Shown: one piece after another, positions 8,859 through 21,082 of the stretch
Layout of the letters: each line of letters opens with the position of its first letter
Numbering within the stretch: position 1 is the first letter of the stretch
Origin: Bradyrhizobium arachidis
Lineage (GTDB): Bacteria > Pseudomonadota > Alphaproteobacteria > Rhizobiales > Xanthobacteraceae
Length of the DNA: 64,000 nt
NCBI RefSeq assembly: GCF_015291705.1
Contig: NZ_CP030050.1
Coordinates: 5,766,001 to 5,830,000, forward strand
Direction of reading: 5' to 3'
Notes under the pieces: generated by a model
What the model was told of the DNA's origin: nothing
Database searches by the model: none
The model's input: the letters and a program-made list of their open reading frames with translations, nothing else
Program-made: the position numbers and the translations under genes

Positions 8859-8885
8859 TTTATCAGCCGTCCCCGGGCGCCCGCG

Positions 8886-9565
8886 TCAGACGGGTCCGTA
8901 GCTGCCGCAACAGTGCTTGAATTTTTGCCCCGAACCGAAGGGACAGGGATCGTTGCGGCTGATGTCGCTCGGGCCGTAACGCAGCCGGTTGAGGATCTTC
9001 TTGTTCTGCTCGAGGACCATCTTTCGGCGCGCCTCCTGGACGCCGATCACCGCGGTGTTGTCGCCGGGATCCCAGAACGCCCGCGGCTTCAGATGCGCGA
9101 GCTTGCCGCTGACATAGACCGGGTAGAACCAGCCGAGCGTTCCGTCGCGCAGGCGCTGCAACGTCGTCAGGTCGTAGAGGAAGAAGCCCGCCTCCAGCAG
9201 TGTCGCGTTGATGTCGACCAGTAAGGATGCACCGACTCGGTGATCTCGATCTCACCCTCATGATCGGTGATGGCACAGATGCGATAGTCCCCGCCAAGCG
9301 CCTCCTTGATGGCCCGGAGGGAGTCTTCGTAGATCCCGTTGGCATCGATGTTGAGAGGCACCGCACCGCCGAGACAGGACAGATGGTTGAGCACGAAGTG
9401 TCCATCGGCACAGCCGAGATCGACCACGGTCCCGTAGCGCACGCCCTTCGCGAACAAATTTTGCAGCGTTGCGCTGAAATCGGCTGCCTGCATGAGATGG
9501 ATTCCGCCAAGTCCCGTTTCAGCCAGTCGTGGCCGTGCTCGCGTGATGCGCGATTTGTTGCGCAT
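8886..9565 (-). pseudogene. broken FkbM-like methyltransferase with C-terminal SEC-C motif
   Basis: Two reading frames together look like one protein. The upstream part (9565 to about 9215) carries the methyltransferase start TVVDLGCADGHFVLNHL and runs to ITESVHPYW. The downstream part, in another frame, continues VDINATLLEAGFFLYDLTTL, then GTLGWFYPVYVSGKLAHLKP, and ends with the SEC-C zinc motif RNDPCPFGSGQKFKHCCG. The frame changes near 9212. An FkbM domain normally has some 60-70 residues between these points, including the LDVQGAE region, and they are missing. I therefore infer an internal deletion plus frameshift rather than a simple sequencing slip. The SEC-C half (8886-9161) could still be translated alone. 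Confidence 0.7.
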
Positions 9566-9665
9566 TGCCCGCCACAGGCAAAATCAGAAACATAGGGATT
9601 TCATCCCGACCACGTGTCGGGAAGGCTCAGGTCCGGCATGTAAGCTATTGAGATTCCGCCAAAAA

Positions 9666-9742
<77 letters not shown>

Positions 9743-9978
9743 GTGACGCGTATGTGTCCGCGCGGAACGAGGGGGGAATTAAAGGCCGGACCAAGTGAAG
9801 TCAAGGACGTTGGTACCTAAAGCCGGAATAGTCCCGTCCCCCGCCGATTGCGTGCGTGCAGAGCCTCCTCCACCTCTCGCGACGTAGTCAGTTCAGCCCC
9901 GAATCGTCTACGCCTTCCGTCACTTGCGTGGTTCCGAGGCCCTCCCCGAGACCTCGCCAGGAATGGAGGAGGCCAGAC

Positions 9979-10278
9979 ATGGCAAAGAAAGCTGCCGCTC
10001 CCGCCACCATCACGCTCAAGCACCTCGCCGCCAATATCGCGGAGAGCCAGGACCTGTCGAAAAAGCACGCCGAAGCCGTCCTCACCGACATGGTCGAGCT
10101 GATCACCAAGCACCTGAAGAAGGGCGACCGCGTCCGCATCGTCGGCCTCGGTATCCTCCAGGTCCGCAAGCGCGCCGCCCGCACCGGCCGCAATCCCGCC
10201 ACCGGCGAGGCCATCCACATCAAGGCCAGCAAGAAGGTCGCGTTCCGCCCGGTCAAGGAACTGAAAGAGGCGATCTGA
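9979..10278 (+). CDS. HU family DNA-binding protein
   Basis: A 99-residue nucleoid protein. It follows the HU/IHF fold: N-terminal helices, the GDRVRIVGLGILQVRKR beta region, and the DNA-binding arm centred on RTGRNPATGEAIHIKASKKVAFRP. The N-terminal MAKKAAAPATITLKHLA is longer and more basic than in E. coli HU. The ATG at 9979 has GGAGGAGG just upstream, so the longer in-frame reading is not used. It bends and compacts DNA non-specifically. It stands alone between tRNA-Asp and pepT. Confidence 0.93.
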   Translation: MAKKAAAPATITLKHLAANIAESQDLSKKHAEAVLTDMVELITKHLKKGDRVRIVGLGILQVRKRAARTGRNPATGEAIHIKASKKVAFRPVKELKEAI

Positions 10279-10383
10279 GCGGCTTACGTCTCGTTAAGCC
10301 TGATCCCATCTCGTCCGGCCGCATCAAGGCCCGCTTTTCTGATATACCGCCTGCTTCCCCAAAGACCCGGCGGTTGACCAGAA

Positions 10384-11634
10384 ATGTCCTCCCTCTCCTT
10401 TTCGCACACCGTGACCGAGCGCTTCCTGCGCTACGTCACCATCGACACCCAGTCCGATCCGGAATCCCCTCACTCGCCCTCGACCGAGAAGCAGAAAGAC
10501 CTCGGCCGCGTGCTCGCCGCCGAGCTGAAGGCCATGGGCGTGGCGGACGCCCATCTCGACGAGTACGGTTACGTCTACGGAACGATTCCGGCCACCACCG
10601 ACAAGAAGGTGCCGGTGATCTGCTTCTGCTCACACATGGACACCTCGCCCGACGTCACCGGCAAGGACGTCAAGCCGCAAATGGTGAAGAACTATCGCGG
10701 TGGCGACATCACACTACCCGGCGATCCCAGCCAGGTGATCCGCTTCAATGAGCACCCCGCGCTGAAGAACCAGATCGGCAACGACATCATCACCACCGAC
10801 GGCACCACGCTGCTCGGGGCCGACAACAAGGCCGGCGTCGCCGAAATCATGGATGCCGCGCATTTCTTCATCAACAACCCCGACGTGAAGCACGGCACCA
10901 TCAAGATCCTGTTCACGCCGGATGAAGAGATCGGCCGCGGCGTCGACAATGTCGACCTGAAGAAGCTCGGCGCCGATTTCGGCTACACCATGGACGGCGA
11001 AAGCGCCGGCAGCGTCGAGGACGAGACCTTCTCGGCCGACGGCGCCACCATCACCATCAACGGCGTCAGCGCCCATCCCGGCTACGCCAAGGGCAAGATG
11101 GAGCACGCGATCAAGATCGCTTCCGCCATCGTCGAGCGCTTGCCGAAGGAAGGCTGCTCGCCGGAAACGACCTCGGGCAAGCAGGGCTTCCTGCATCCGA
11201 TCGGCATCGACGGCGCGCTGGAGCAGGCGACGCTCTCCTTCATCGTGCGCGACTTCACCGAGGAAGGGCTGAAGGAGAAGGAGGCCCTGCTCGAGGGCAT
11301 CGTCAAGGACGTGATGAAGGACTATCCGCGCTCGACCTACACGTTCGAGATACGCGAGCAGTACCGCAACATGAAGCAGGTGATCGACCGTCACCCGCAC
11401 GTGCTCGAATACGCCATCGAGGCGATCCGCCGCGCCGGCCTGCGCCCGATGCGCACCGCGATCCGCGGCGGCACCGACGGCTCGCGCCTGTCCTTCATGG
11501 GCCTGCCCTGCCCCAACATCTTCGCCGGCGAGCACGCGTTCCATTCGCGCCTGGAATGGGTGAGCCGGCAGGACATGGAAAAGGCGGTGCAGACCATCGT
11601 GCATCTGGCGATGATCTGGGAGGAGAAGGCTTAG
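10384..11634 (+). CDS. pepT: peptidase T (tripeptide aminopeptidase)
   Basis: A 416-residue cytoplasmic zinc aminopeptidase of the M20B family that removes the N-terminal residue of tripeptides. Metal and catalytic motifs are present: SHMDTSPD (H84, D86), GADNKAGVAEI, the general-base PDEEIGRG, MDGES, and the late metal histidine in GEHAFHSRLEW. The dimerisation domain includes INGVSAHPGYAKGKM. Length matches the family. No operon partner is evident. Confidence 0.93.
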   Translation: MSSLSFSHTVTERFLRYVTIDTQSDPESPHSPSTEKQKDLGRVLAAELKAMGVADAHLDEYGYVYGTIPATTDKKVPVICFCSHMDTSPDVTGKDVKPQMVKNYRGGDITLPGDPSQVIRFNEHPALKNQIGNDIITTDGTTLLGADNKAGVAEIMDAAHFFINNPDVKHGTIKILFTPDEEIGRGVDNVDLKKLGADFGYTMDGESAGSVEDETFSADGATITINGVSAHPGYAKGKMEHAIKIASAIVERLPKEGCSPETTSGKQGFLHPIGIDGALEQATLSFIVRDFTEEGLKEKEALLEGIVKDVMKDYPRSTYTFEIREQYRNMKQVIDRHPHVLEYAIEAIRRAGLRPMRTAIRGGTDGSRLSFMGLPCPNIFAGEHAFHSRLEWVSRQDMEKAVQTIVHLAMIWEEKA

Positions 11635-11719
11635 CCTCTCGAAGACAGGGATGGCCGCGCTGGTCCCGGCCCGTCCCAGTCGCGACGCCGTTAGCCTTGG
11701 ACATGCATTAGTCTTGGAC

Positions 11720-12541
11720 ATGCAAATGCAATATGTTCGGTCCGGTCGCGCCAAGCTTGCAACAGACGTGGCGGGCAACGGCACTGCCGTCGTCTTTCTT
11801 CATGCCAATGTGTGCGACCGGCGGATGTGGCGCGTCCAGCTGAATGGAATGAGTGCGACCCACAAGGCGGTCGCTTATGACCGACGCGGGTTCGGCGAGA
11901 CGCGCGCCGAGCCTGAAGACTTTTCCGCCCTCGCAGACCTCGTGGCGGTGCTGGAGGCTACCGCAGACAACGGGCCCGCGATCCTCGTTGGCTGCTCCCT
12001 TGGCGGTCGCATCGCGCTCGATGCCGCCCTCCGACACCCGTCGCTTGTTCGCGCGCTCGTCCTGATCGCTCCGAACGTCGCGGGGGCACCCGATCCGGTC
12101 TACAGTCCCGACATCGAGAAACTGATGATGCAGTCGAAGGAGGCCGAGGCATCCGGCGATCTCGATCGGCTCAACGCGATGAAGGCCCGCCTCTGGCTGG
12201 ACGGACCGCTGGCGCCCGAAGGTCGCGTTGCCGGCTCCGCCCGCGATCTGCTCCTCGACATGAACGGCATCGCGCTTCGCTCCCAACCCTTCGGCGCGGA
12301 TGTGGACGTTGTTCCCTTCTTCCACCGACTCCATGAAATCGCGGTACCGACCCTCATCGCGTGGGGCGACCTCGATTTCCCCTATGTCCAGGATCGCTGT
12401 CGTCGGGTCGTTGCGGCAATCCCGGGGGCGGAGGGCCGTGAAATGCCGGACGTGGCTCATCTCCCTAGCCTGGAGCGTCCCGCGGAAATCACGAGCCTGA
12501 TCGCCGAATTCGTGGGCCGGCGTGCGGGGACGGACAGCTAG
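11720..12541 (+). CDS. alpha/beta hydrolase
   Basis: A 273-residue cytoplasmic alpha/beta hydrolase. From the start MQMQYVRSG, the oxyanion region is VVFLHANVCDRRMW, the nucleophile is S93 in GCSLGGRIAL, the acid is in AWGDLDFPYV and the histidine in DVAHLPSLERP. An in-frame extension to 11651 lacks conserved features, so 11720 is preferred. No substrate can be assigned; relatives include 3-oxoadipate enol-lactonase-like enzymes. It ends 17 bases from the convergent membrane-protein gene. Confidence 0.85.
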   Translation: MQMQYVRSGRAKLATDVAGNGTAVVFLHANVCDRRMWRVQLNGMSATHKAVAYDRRGFGETRAEPEDFSALADLVAVLEATADNGPAILVGCSLGGRIALDAALRHPSLVRALVLIAPNVAGAPDPVYSPDIEKLMMQSKEAEASGDLDRLNAMKARLWLDGPLAPEGRVAGSARDLLLDMNGIALRSQPFGADVDVVPFFHRLHEIAVPTLIAWGDLDFPYVQDRCRRVVAAIPGAEGREMPDVAHLPSLERPAEITSLIAEFVGRRAGTDS

Positions 12542-12558
12542 GTCCGCGCCTCGCATGC

Positions 12559-13452
12559 TTACGGCACCGGCATCGCCCGCGGACTGCGATGGAAGCGGTT
12601 CGAGCTTGCCATCCAGTTCGGCAACGGCTCGCCATCGCGGTGGCGTCCGCCGGCAACGGCGGCACCCCAGGCGACTGCGGCACCGATCAGGGCCGCCGCC
12701 GCAACCGAGAAGGCCACGATGATCGAGTTGCGCCGCGCGCGGTTGATCGCCGTGTGGGCTTCCGCGATCATCGCGTCGACCCGCCGCTCGGAATCAGGCG
12801 CCGCCAATCCCGTGGCCGCAGCGACCTGCTGCACGAGATAGGTCCGGTCGTCGGTGCTGACACCGCTATGGCTCGAAGACATCATCAGGATGCGTCCCGC
12901 CTCGGCGCGGGCTTCCCGCATGTCGGTGTTGGGCGGCCGGCGCGGCGCGCGGAACAGCTTGTCGAGCTCATAGCTGAGCAGCGGCTCGGCTGAGGTGACA
13001 TTACCGGCTCCGCTGCGCATCGGCGAACGGTCGAGCGCGGCCGCACCGAGGATCGCCAGCAGCGCCGCACCGATCAGCACGGCAAGAGCCCAGGACGTCA
13101 GGCCGTGCAGCCCGTCCCGTCGCTCGCCGTCATCCTCGATCGTCGTTAGCGCCGGCGCCGGTCGCGTGGTCCGGCCGGCGATGTAGCCGCCGAAGCCGAA
13201 GCTGACGATCGCCTGGATGATCAGATACAGCCCGGACAGCAGTGCCAACGCCGCCGACGCATCACGCCATGTCGGCGAGGCCGAACTGACCCCGAGGCCG
13301 ATGGCAACGCCAAAGCCGACGAGGATGAACGACATCGCTCCGGCGGCGAAGGCGCCTGCCAGCACCGGGCCCCATTGGATGGTCCGGCGATCCTCGGCGA
13401 TCGCCGCGCCGCCCTCCATCACGTCTTCCTGCACGAGAGTTTCGATTGTCAT
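12559..13452 (-). CDS. multi-span membrane protein of unknown function
   Basis: A 297-residue inner-membrane protein. After a polar N-terminus (MTIETLVQED) there are helices at about 30-55, 65-90 and 115-137. A soluble segment of about 100 residues with charged helices follows, then a last helix near 245-270 and a basic tail. The first two helices are Gly-rich (GAFAAGAMSFILVGFGVAIGLG). I do not recognise a named family. It lies 10 bases after a 24-residue membrane microprotein on the same strand, which suggests co-expression and possibly physical association. Confidence 0.75.
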   Translation of the reverse strand: MTIETLVQEDVMEGGAAIAEDRRTIQWGPVLAGAFAAGAMSFILVGFGVAIGLGVSSASPTWRDASAALALLSGLYLIIQAIVSFGFGGYIAGRTTRPAPALTTIEDDGERRDGLHGLTSWALAVLIGAALLAILGAAALDRSPMRSGAGNVTSAEPLLSYELDKLFRAPRRPPNTDMREARAEAGRILMMSSSHSGVSTDDRTYLVQQVAAATGLAAPDSERRVDAMIAEAHTAINRARRNSIIVAFSVAAAALIGAAVAWGAAVAGGRHRDGEPLPNWMASSNRFHRSPRAMPVP

Positions 13453-13462
13453 CGCGGCTCTC

Positions 13463-13537
13463 TCAGCGCAGGCCAAAGAATGACAGGATCGCCATGATCA
13501 CGACGATCAAGCCGATGAGATAAATTAGTCCGTCCAT
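13463..13537 (-). CDS. 24-residue membrane microprotein
   Basis: A very short gene that begins MDGLIYLIGLIVV and ends LSFFGLR. Apart from the ends it is one hydrophobic helix, long enough to span the membrane once. The start is preceded by GGAGGAAGGACC, an excellent ribosome-binding site, and the stop is 10 bases before the start of the next membrane protein. I recall near-identical microproteins in other rhizobia, but cannot check this here. Function is unknown; a regulatory partner of the adjacent membrane protein is a reasonable guess. Confidence 0.75.
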   Translation of the reverse strand: MDGLIYLIGLIVVIMAILSFFGLR

Positions 13538-13672
13538 GGTCCTTCCTCCTCAACATTCCCAATCGCTAATCAGGAGGCAGGAGGAACGTTCCTAATTCGG
13601 CATGGTCTTGTGGAACGAACCGGCGAGATGCGAATTGTCTGTCCAAGTCCCAAGGATGAAGATTGTGAGCAC

Positions 13673-13713
13673 AAAAGGCCCCAGCCGGGCAGCCCCGGAG
13701 CTGGGGCCTTTCC
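13673..13713. terminator. orphan bidirectional terminator-like hairpin
   Basis: AAGGCCCCAGC pairs perfectly with GCTGGGGCCTT around a 14-base loop, with A-run and T-run flanks on both strands. It does not lie just downstream of any recognised gene: the minus-strand microprotein starts to its left and a plus-strand gene starts at 13822. Confidence 0.55.
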
Positions 13714-13821
13714 GCGTGTGCGACCGCCTGACCTGCCCGTTTCCTGTCGTATGTTAACGACGCCGGCGGCGGGATCATCAAAGATGTGATCGGGACGGGA
13801 CCTGCAAATCGGGAGAGGCGC

Positions 13822-14064
13822 GTGGACCGCAGAACGGCGTGCCTGCATCAGGCGGATATATTCCGGGAGAAGGCCCTCGCCGATCCCGAGCACCACGATC
13901 AATGGATCGACGAAGCCATCAAATGGCTGGAGCGGGCGATGGAGGCGAGCTGTCACGCCGTCATCACAGTCGAGGCTGACGAGATCAGCCATGTTCCGGA
14001 GCCGGCGCGCGCGACCGCGATCGACACGCTCGCCTCGCACCCGCGTGTAATCGCCCGCCAGTGA
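13822..14064 (+). CDS. small hypothetical protein
   Basis: An 80-residue soluble protein from a GTG start preceded by GGGAGAGGCGC. The sequence is rich in charged and aromatic residues, with a helical segment FREKALADPEHHDQWIDEAIKWLERAME interrupted only by short turns, and a C-terminal half with VITVEADEIS. No catalytic motif or membrane helix is seen. The pattern suggests a small helical protein; function is not known. Confidence 0.55.
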   Translation: MDRRTACLHQADIFREKALADPEHHDQWIDEAIKWLERAMEASCHAVITVEADEISHVPEPARATAIDTLASHPRVIARQ

Positions 14065-14182
14065 GAAGCGCTCGCAGCTCGCGCTGCTGCGGCAAATGTT
14101 CCTGGGACGTAACAATGTTGCGGGTCGACACTGTTCCCGCCGCCATGCTAGGTCGGGCCCAGACCGCAACCAGAGTGCCATC

Positions 14183-14542
14183 GTGCGCGCGAACCGCCAG
14201 CCCTCAGCATCCCGCCGACCGCGCAACTGGCGCGGCCTGCTGTCCGTGCTGATCGCGGCCGTCTATCTGCTCGCCGGCGCGCTGCACGGCCTGCACGACA
14301 TCGACGTGACCACGCCTGCCGGCGGCTCGGAAATCGCGGCGGTACTCGATACGGCCGGACATAGCGACCACAAGGCGATCGGCGGCCATCATTGCCATGG
14401 CTGCTTCTCGGTCGCAGTCGTTCAGCCGGCACCATCGAGCACGTCGATCCCATTCGTGGCGGCTCCGCACCCTGAGCCCGAGCCCCGCCTCACCGGCATC
14501 GTCCCCGATACCGACTCCCGGCCCCCCAAGCATCTGACCTGA
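14183..14542 (+). CDS. small membrane-anchored His/Cys protein leading the metal-efflux operon
   Basis: About 119 residues from a GTG start, with a basic N-terminus, one helix (LLSVLIAAVYLLAGALHGLH) and a periplasmic tail. The tail carries a metal-ligand-like cluster HSDHKAIGGHHCHGCF and then Pro-rich sequence. Short proteins of this kind often precede czc/cus efflux operons and may bind or sense metal in the periplasm. It ends 57 bases before the czcC-like gene. The start is uncertain, since an upstream in-frame ATG at 14096 exists. Confidence 0.6.
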   Translation: MRANRQPSASRRPRNWRGLLSVLIAAVYLLAGALHGLHDIDVTTPAGGSEIAAVLDTAGHSDHKAIGGHHCHGCFSVAVVQPAPSSTSIPFVAAPHPEPEPRLTGIVPDTDSRPPKHLT

Positions 14543-14599
14543 ACGGATCAGCCGGGCGCCAGCTGCGCGCCCATCTCGTCTCCTTCACAGGTCCTATTC

Positions 14600-15874
14600 A
14601 TGCTTTCCAGGCGGACGGCCGCGCGCATGGCATGCGCGATGGCTCTTCTCATCAGCCCACCGCTGGTGCTGACCTCACACGCCCAGACGCTGACGATGCG
14701 CGCGGCGCTATCGCGTGCGCTGGCCGCGAGCCCGCGCCTGACGGCGGCGGAGCGCGATGTCGGCATCGCCACCGGCCAGCGCATCCAGGCGGGCGCACTG
14801 CTCAATCCGGAACTGTCCTATGAGCAGGACAACTCGTTCGGCTCCGGCATCTATCGCGGCACAAGGTCGGCCGAGACCACGCTTCAGATCAGCCAGGCCT
14901 TCGAGCTGTTCGGCAAGCGCGAGGCGCGGGTCGCAGCCGGCGCGGCCGGCATCGAGGTCGCCGCGATCCAGCGCAAGGCGGTCAGGCTGGAGGTGCTGTC
15001 GGAGACCGCCATCGCCTTCCTCAGCGTGCTCGGCGCGCAGCGGCGCATCCAGATCCTCGACGAGCAGATCGCCGCGATCGACCGCCTGACGCCGCTGCTG
15101 CGCCGCCGCGTCGAGGCCGGCGCCTCCTCACCGGCCGAAACCGGCCGCGCCGAGGTCGCCTCGGCGCTGGTGAAGGCCGACCGCGAGCGCTTCAAGGCGA
15201 CGCTGGCGAGCACGCGGCGCGAGCTTGCCGTGCTGATGGGCGATCCTGCCGCGAAATTCGGCGAGGTCTCCGGCCGGCTCGACACCATGGGCAAGCCGCC
15301 GACGTTCCAGTCGGTGGTCGCCGCCATCGACGCCAATCCGCAGCTGGTGCGCTGGACCGCGGTCTATGCCCAGCGCAATGCCGAGCTGCTGATGGCGCGC
15401 CTGCGGCCCTACCCAGACGTGCGCATCGCCGCCGGCTGGCGCCATTTCAACGACACCAATGACGACGCGGTGCGCCTCACCGTCTCGGTACCGATCCCCG
15501 TGTTCGACCAGAACCAGGGCAACATCCTCTCGGCGCAGGAGAGCCTCGCCAAGACCAAGGCCGAGCGCGAGGCGAGCCGCAACACGCTGATCGTGGTCGC
15601 CGGCCGCGCCTACGACGCGGTGCAAGGCTCGCTGCGCGAGCTCGCGGTGCTGCGCGAGACCGCCATACCCAAGGCGACCGAAGCGTCCGAAGCGATCTCG
15701 CAAGGCTACGGCCAGGGCCGCTTCACCCTGCTCGAAGTGCTCGACGCCCAGGCGAGCGTGACGCAGGCGCGCCTGCGCGAGCAGGAGGCCTTGCAAAACC
15801 TCCATGTCGGCGTTGCCACCATCGAAGGCCTCGTCGGCAATCCCTTCACGCTCGCGCGGGAGAGCGCACGATGA
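14600..15874 (+). CDS. czcC: CzcC-like outer-membrane efflux protein
   Basis: A 424-residue TolC-family channel. A signal peptide ends near SHAQ, followed by the two-fold repeat of the outer-membrane-efflux domain with long Ala/Arg/Glu-rich coiled-coil helices. The stretch LRPYPDVRIAAGWRHFNDTN and the closing QGYGQGRFTLLEVLDAQAS are typical of CzcC proteins. It forms the outer-membrane exit of a tripartite metal pump with the two following genes. Its stop overlaps the adaptor start by four bases. Confidence 0.9.
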   Translation: MLSRRTAARMACAMALLISPPLVLTSHAQTLTMRAALSRALAASPRLTAAERDVGIATGQRIQAGALLNPELSYEQDNSFGSGIYRGTRSAETTLQISQAFELFGKREARVAAGAAGIEVAAIQRKAVRLEVLSETAIAFLSVLGAQRRIQILDEQIAAIDRLTPLLRRRVEAGASSPAETGRAEVASALVKADRERFKATLASTRRELAVLMGDPAAKFGEVSGRLDTMGKPPTFQSVVAAIDANPQLVRWTAVYAQRNAELLMARLRPYPDVRIAAGWRHFNDTNDDAVRLTVSVPIPVFDQNQGNILSAQESLAKTKAEREASRNTLIVVAGRAYDAVQGSLRELAVLRETAIPKATEASEAISQGYGQGRFTLLEVLDAQASVTQARLREQEALQNLHVGVATIEGLVGNPFTLARESAR

Positions 15875-16840
15875 AGACAGTCTCCACCATTCTCGTTGCC
15901 GTCGTGGCCGCCGCGTTCGGCGCTTACGGCTATTCCCTGCTCGCGCCGTCCAAGGTCGCGCACACCGACCATACCGAGCATTCCGAACAGAAAAAGCCGA
16001 ACGATCATGTCGAGCAGGATGAGCACGGCGCCGACCGCATCCGCATCTCCGACGTCAAGCTGGCCGCAGCGGGCGTGACGCTGGCGGAGGCCGCGAGCGC
16101 GACGCTGACCGACACGCTGTCCTTCAACGGCATCTTGCGCGCCAACCAGGAGGCGGTGGTTCAGGTCACTCCCCGCTTTCCCGGGCTTGCAAAATCGATC
16201 CAGAAGCGCATCGGCGACAAGGTCGGCAAGGACGACCTGCTCGCCGCCATCGAGAGCAACCAGAGCCTGACGGTCTACGAGCTGAAGGCGCCGATCGCCG
16301 GCACCGTCATCGAGCGCCAGATCTCGCTCGGCGAATACGCCTCCGAGCAGAAGCCGGCTTTCGTCGTCGCCGACCTCTCCACCATCTGGGTCGATCTGTC
16401 GATCTACCGGCAGGATCTGCGGCGCGTGCGCCTGAACGACGAGGTGCTGATCGACCCCGACGACGGCCGCGGCGAGATCAAGGGCACGATCTCCTACGTG
16501 GCGCCGATCGGCTCGAGCGAGACCCAGACCGCGCTGGCGCGCGTGGTGCTGCCAAATCCGGACGGACGCTTGCGTCCCGGCCTGTTCGTCACGGCGCGGC
16601 TGATCCTCGCCGCCCGCAATGTCGCGGTCGCCGTGCGCCGCAGCGCGATCCAGACACTGGAGAACAAGACCATCGTGTTCGTGCGCGAGGACGGCGACAA
16701 GATCGAGGCGCGGCCGGTCGAGCTGGGCGACTCCGACCCGCGCCATGTCGAGATCAAGGCAGGCCTTTCCGCCGGCGAGCACTACGTCGCGGAGAACAGC
16801 TTTGTGGTGAAGGCCGAGATGGGCAAGGGGGAGGCCGAGC

Positions 16841-16848
<8 letters not shown>
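15871..16848 (+). CDS. czcB: CzcB-like RND periplasmic adaptor
   Basis: A 325-residue membrane-fusion protein. It has one N-terminal anchor (TILVAVVAAAFGAYGYSLLA), a short His-containing linker (HTDHTEHSEQ), then biotinyl-lipoyl-like and beta-barrel domains with LKAPIAGTVIERQISLGEYA and VTARLILAARNVAVAVRRSA. It links the inner-membrane pump to the CzcC channel. It overlaps czcC by four bases and czcA by eight, so expression is coupled. Confidence 0.9.
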
Positions 16849-20050
<3,202 letters not shown>

Positions 20051-20052
20051 AA

Positions 20053-21039
20053 TTGGCAAGCCACGACCATCACAGCCATCACCATCATGATCATGCCGGC
20101 CACGGGCATGATCATGGTCACAGCCATGGCCATGACCACGCGCATGGTGCCGGACACGTCCATGCGCCCGCCAATTTCGGCAGGGCGTTCGCGATCGGCA
20201 TCACCCTCAACACCGCGCTGGTCGTCGCCGAAGCGGTCTATGGCTATATCGGCAACTCCACGGCACTGCTCGCGGACGCCGGCCACAACCTGTCCGACGT
20301 GCTCGGCCTTGTCGTGGCCTGGGGCGCCTCGGTTGCGGCAAAGCGCGCGCCGAGCGGCCGCTTCACCTACGGTTTCCGTGCCTCGACCATCCTGGCGGCG
20401 CTGGCGAACGCGGTGTTTCTGCTGGTCGCGACTGGCGCAATCGGCTGGGAGGCGATCCTGCGCCTGCGCGAGCCGGAGCCGATCGCGGGCGTCACCGTGA
20501 TGGTGGTCGCCGGCATCGGCATCCTCATCAACGGCTTCACCGCCATGCTGTTCGCAAGCGGCCGCAAGGACGACATCAACATCGAAGGCGCGTACCTGCA
20601 CATGGCGGCCGACGCCGCGGTCTCGCTCGGCGTCGTGGTCTCGGCAGCGCTGATCATCTGGACCGGCTGGCTCTGGCTCGATCCCGTCACCAGCCTCGTG
20701 ATCTGCGCCACCATCCTCTGGAGCACGACGAGCCTCTTGCGCGGCTCGATCGACATGTCGATGGCCGCAGCCCCGAAGGGCACTGACCTTGCGGCGATCA
20801 AGGCGTTCCTGCTGGCGCGGCCGGGCGTGTCAGGGATTCACGATCTCCACGTCTGGCCGATCTCGACCACCGAGACGGCGCTGACCTGCCATCTCGTCAT
20901 GCCCGCCGGCACCGGCGATGCATTCCTGATGGAGACCGCGCAGCTGCTGAGGACATCGTTCCGCATCGGCCACACCACGCTTCAGGTGGAGACGCATCCC
21001 GACAACGGCTGCGCGCTGGCGCCGGATGATGTGGTGTGA
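20053..21039 (+). CDS. czcD: CDF family divalent-cation exporter (CzcD/ZitB-like)
   Basis: A 328-residue cation diffusion facilitator. The N-terminus is a His/Asp/Gly-rich metal-binding tail. Six helices follow, with the two HxxxD zinc-site pairs HNLSD and HMAAD in helices 2 and 5. The C-terminal cytoplasmic domain contains GIHDLHVWPISTTETALTCHL, as usual for CzcD. The start is TTG at 20053, with GGCGGAGC about eight bases upstream, because no ATG precedes the His-rich tail. It is the last gene of the czc operon and would move cytoplasmic Zn, Co or Cd into the periplasm for RND export. Confidence 0.93.
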   Translation: MASHDHHSHHHHDHAGHGHDHGHSHGHDHAHGAGHVHAPANFGRAFAIGITLNTALVVAEAVYGYIGNSTALLADAGHNLSDVLGLVVAWGASVAAKRAPSGRFTYGFRASTILAALANAVFLLVATGAIGWEAILRLREPEPIAGVTVMVVAGIGILINGFTAMLFASGRKDDINIEGAYLHMAADAAVSLGVVVSAALIIWTGWLWLDPVTSLVICATILWSTTSLLRGSIDMSMAAAPKGTDLAAIKAFLLARPGVSGIHDLHVWPISTTETALTCHLVMPAGTGDAFLMETAQLLRTSFRIGHTTLQVETHPDNGCALAPDDVV

Positions 21040-21082
21040 GGGACGGCGACCGTTGTGGCGCGCATCGCTGCCGCTCGCTCGG

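Noticed and set aside
13568..13592. General-stress (EcfG) promoter for the microprotein
   Set aside because: GGAAC occurs, but no GTT-type -10 lies at the expected 16-17 base spacing. Only the palindrome is reported.
13570..14226. A long open frame of 218 residues on the minus strand
   Set aside because: It is rich in Arg and Pro with no protein-like motif and runs opposite to a better small gene at 13822. High GC content makes such frames common.
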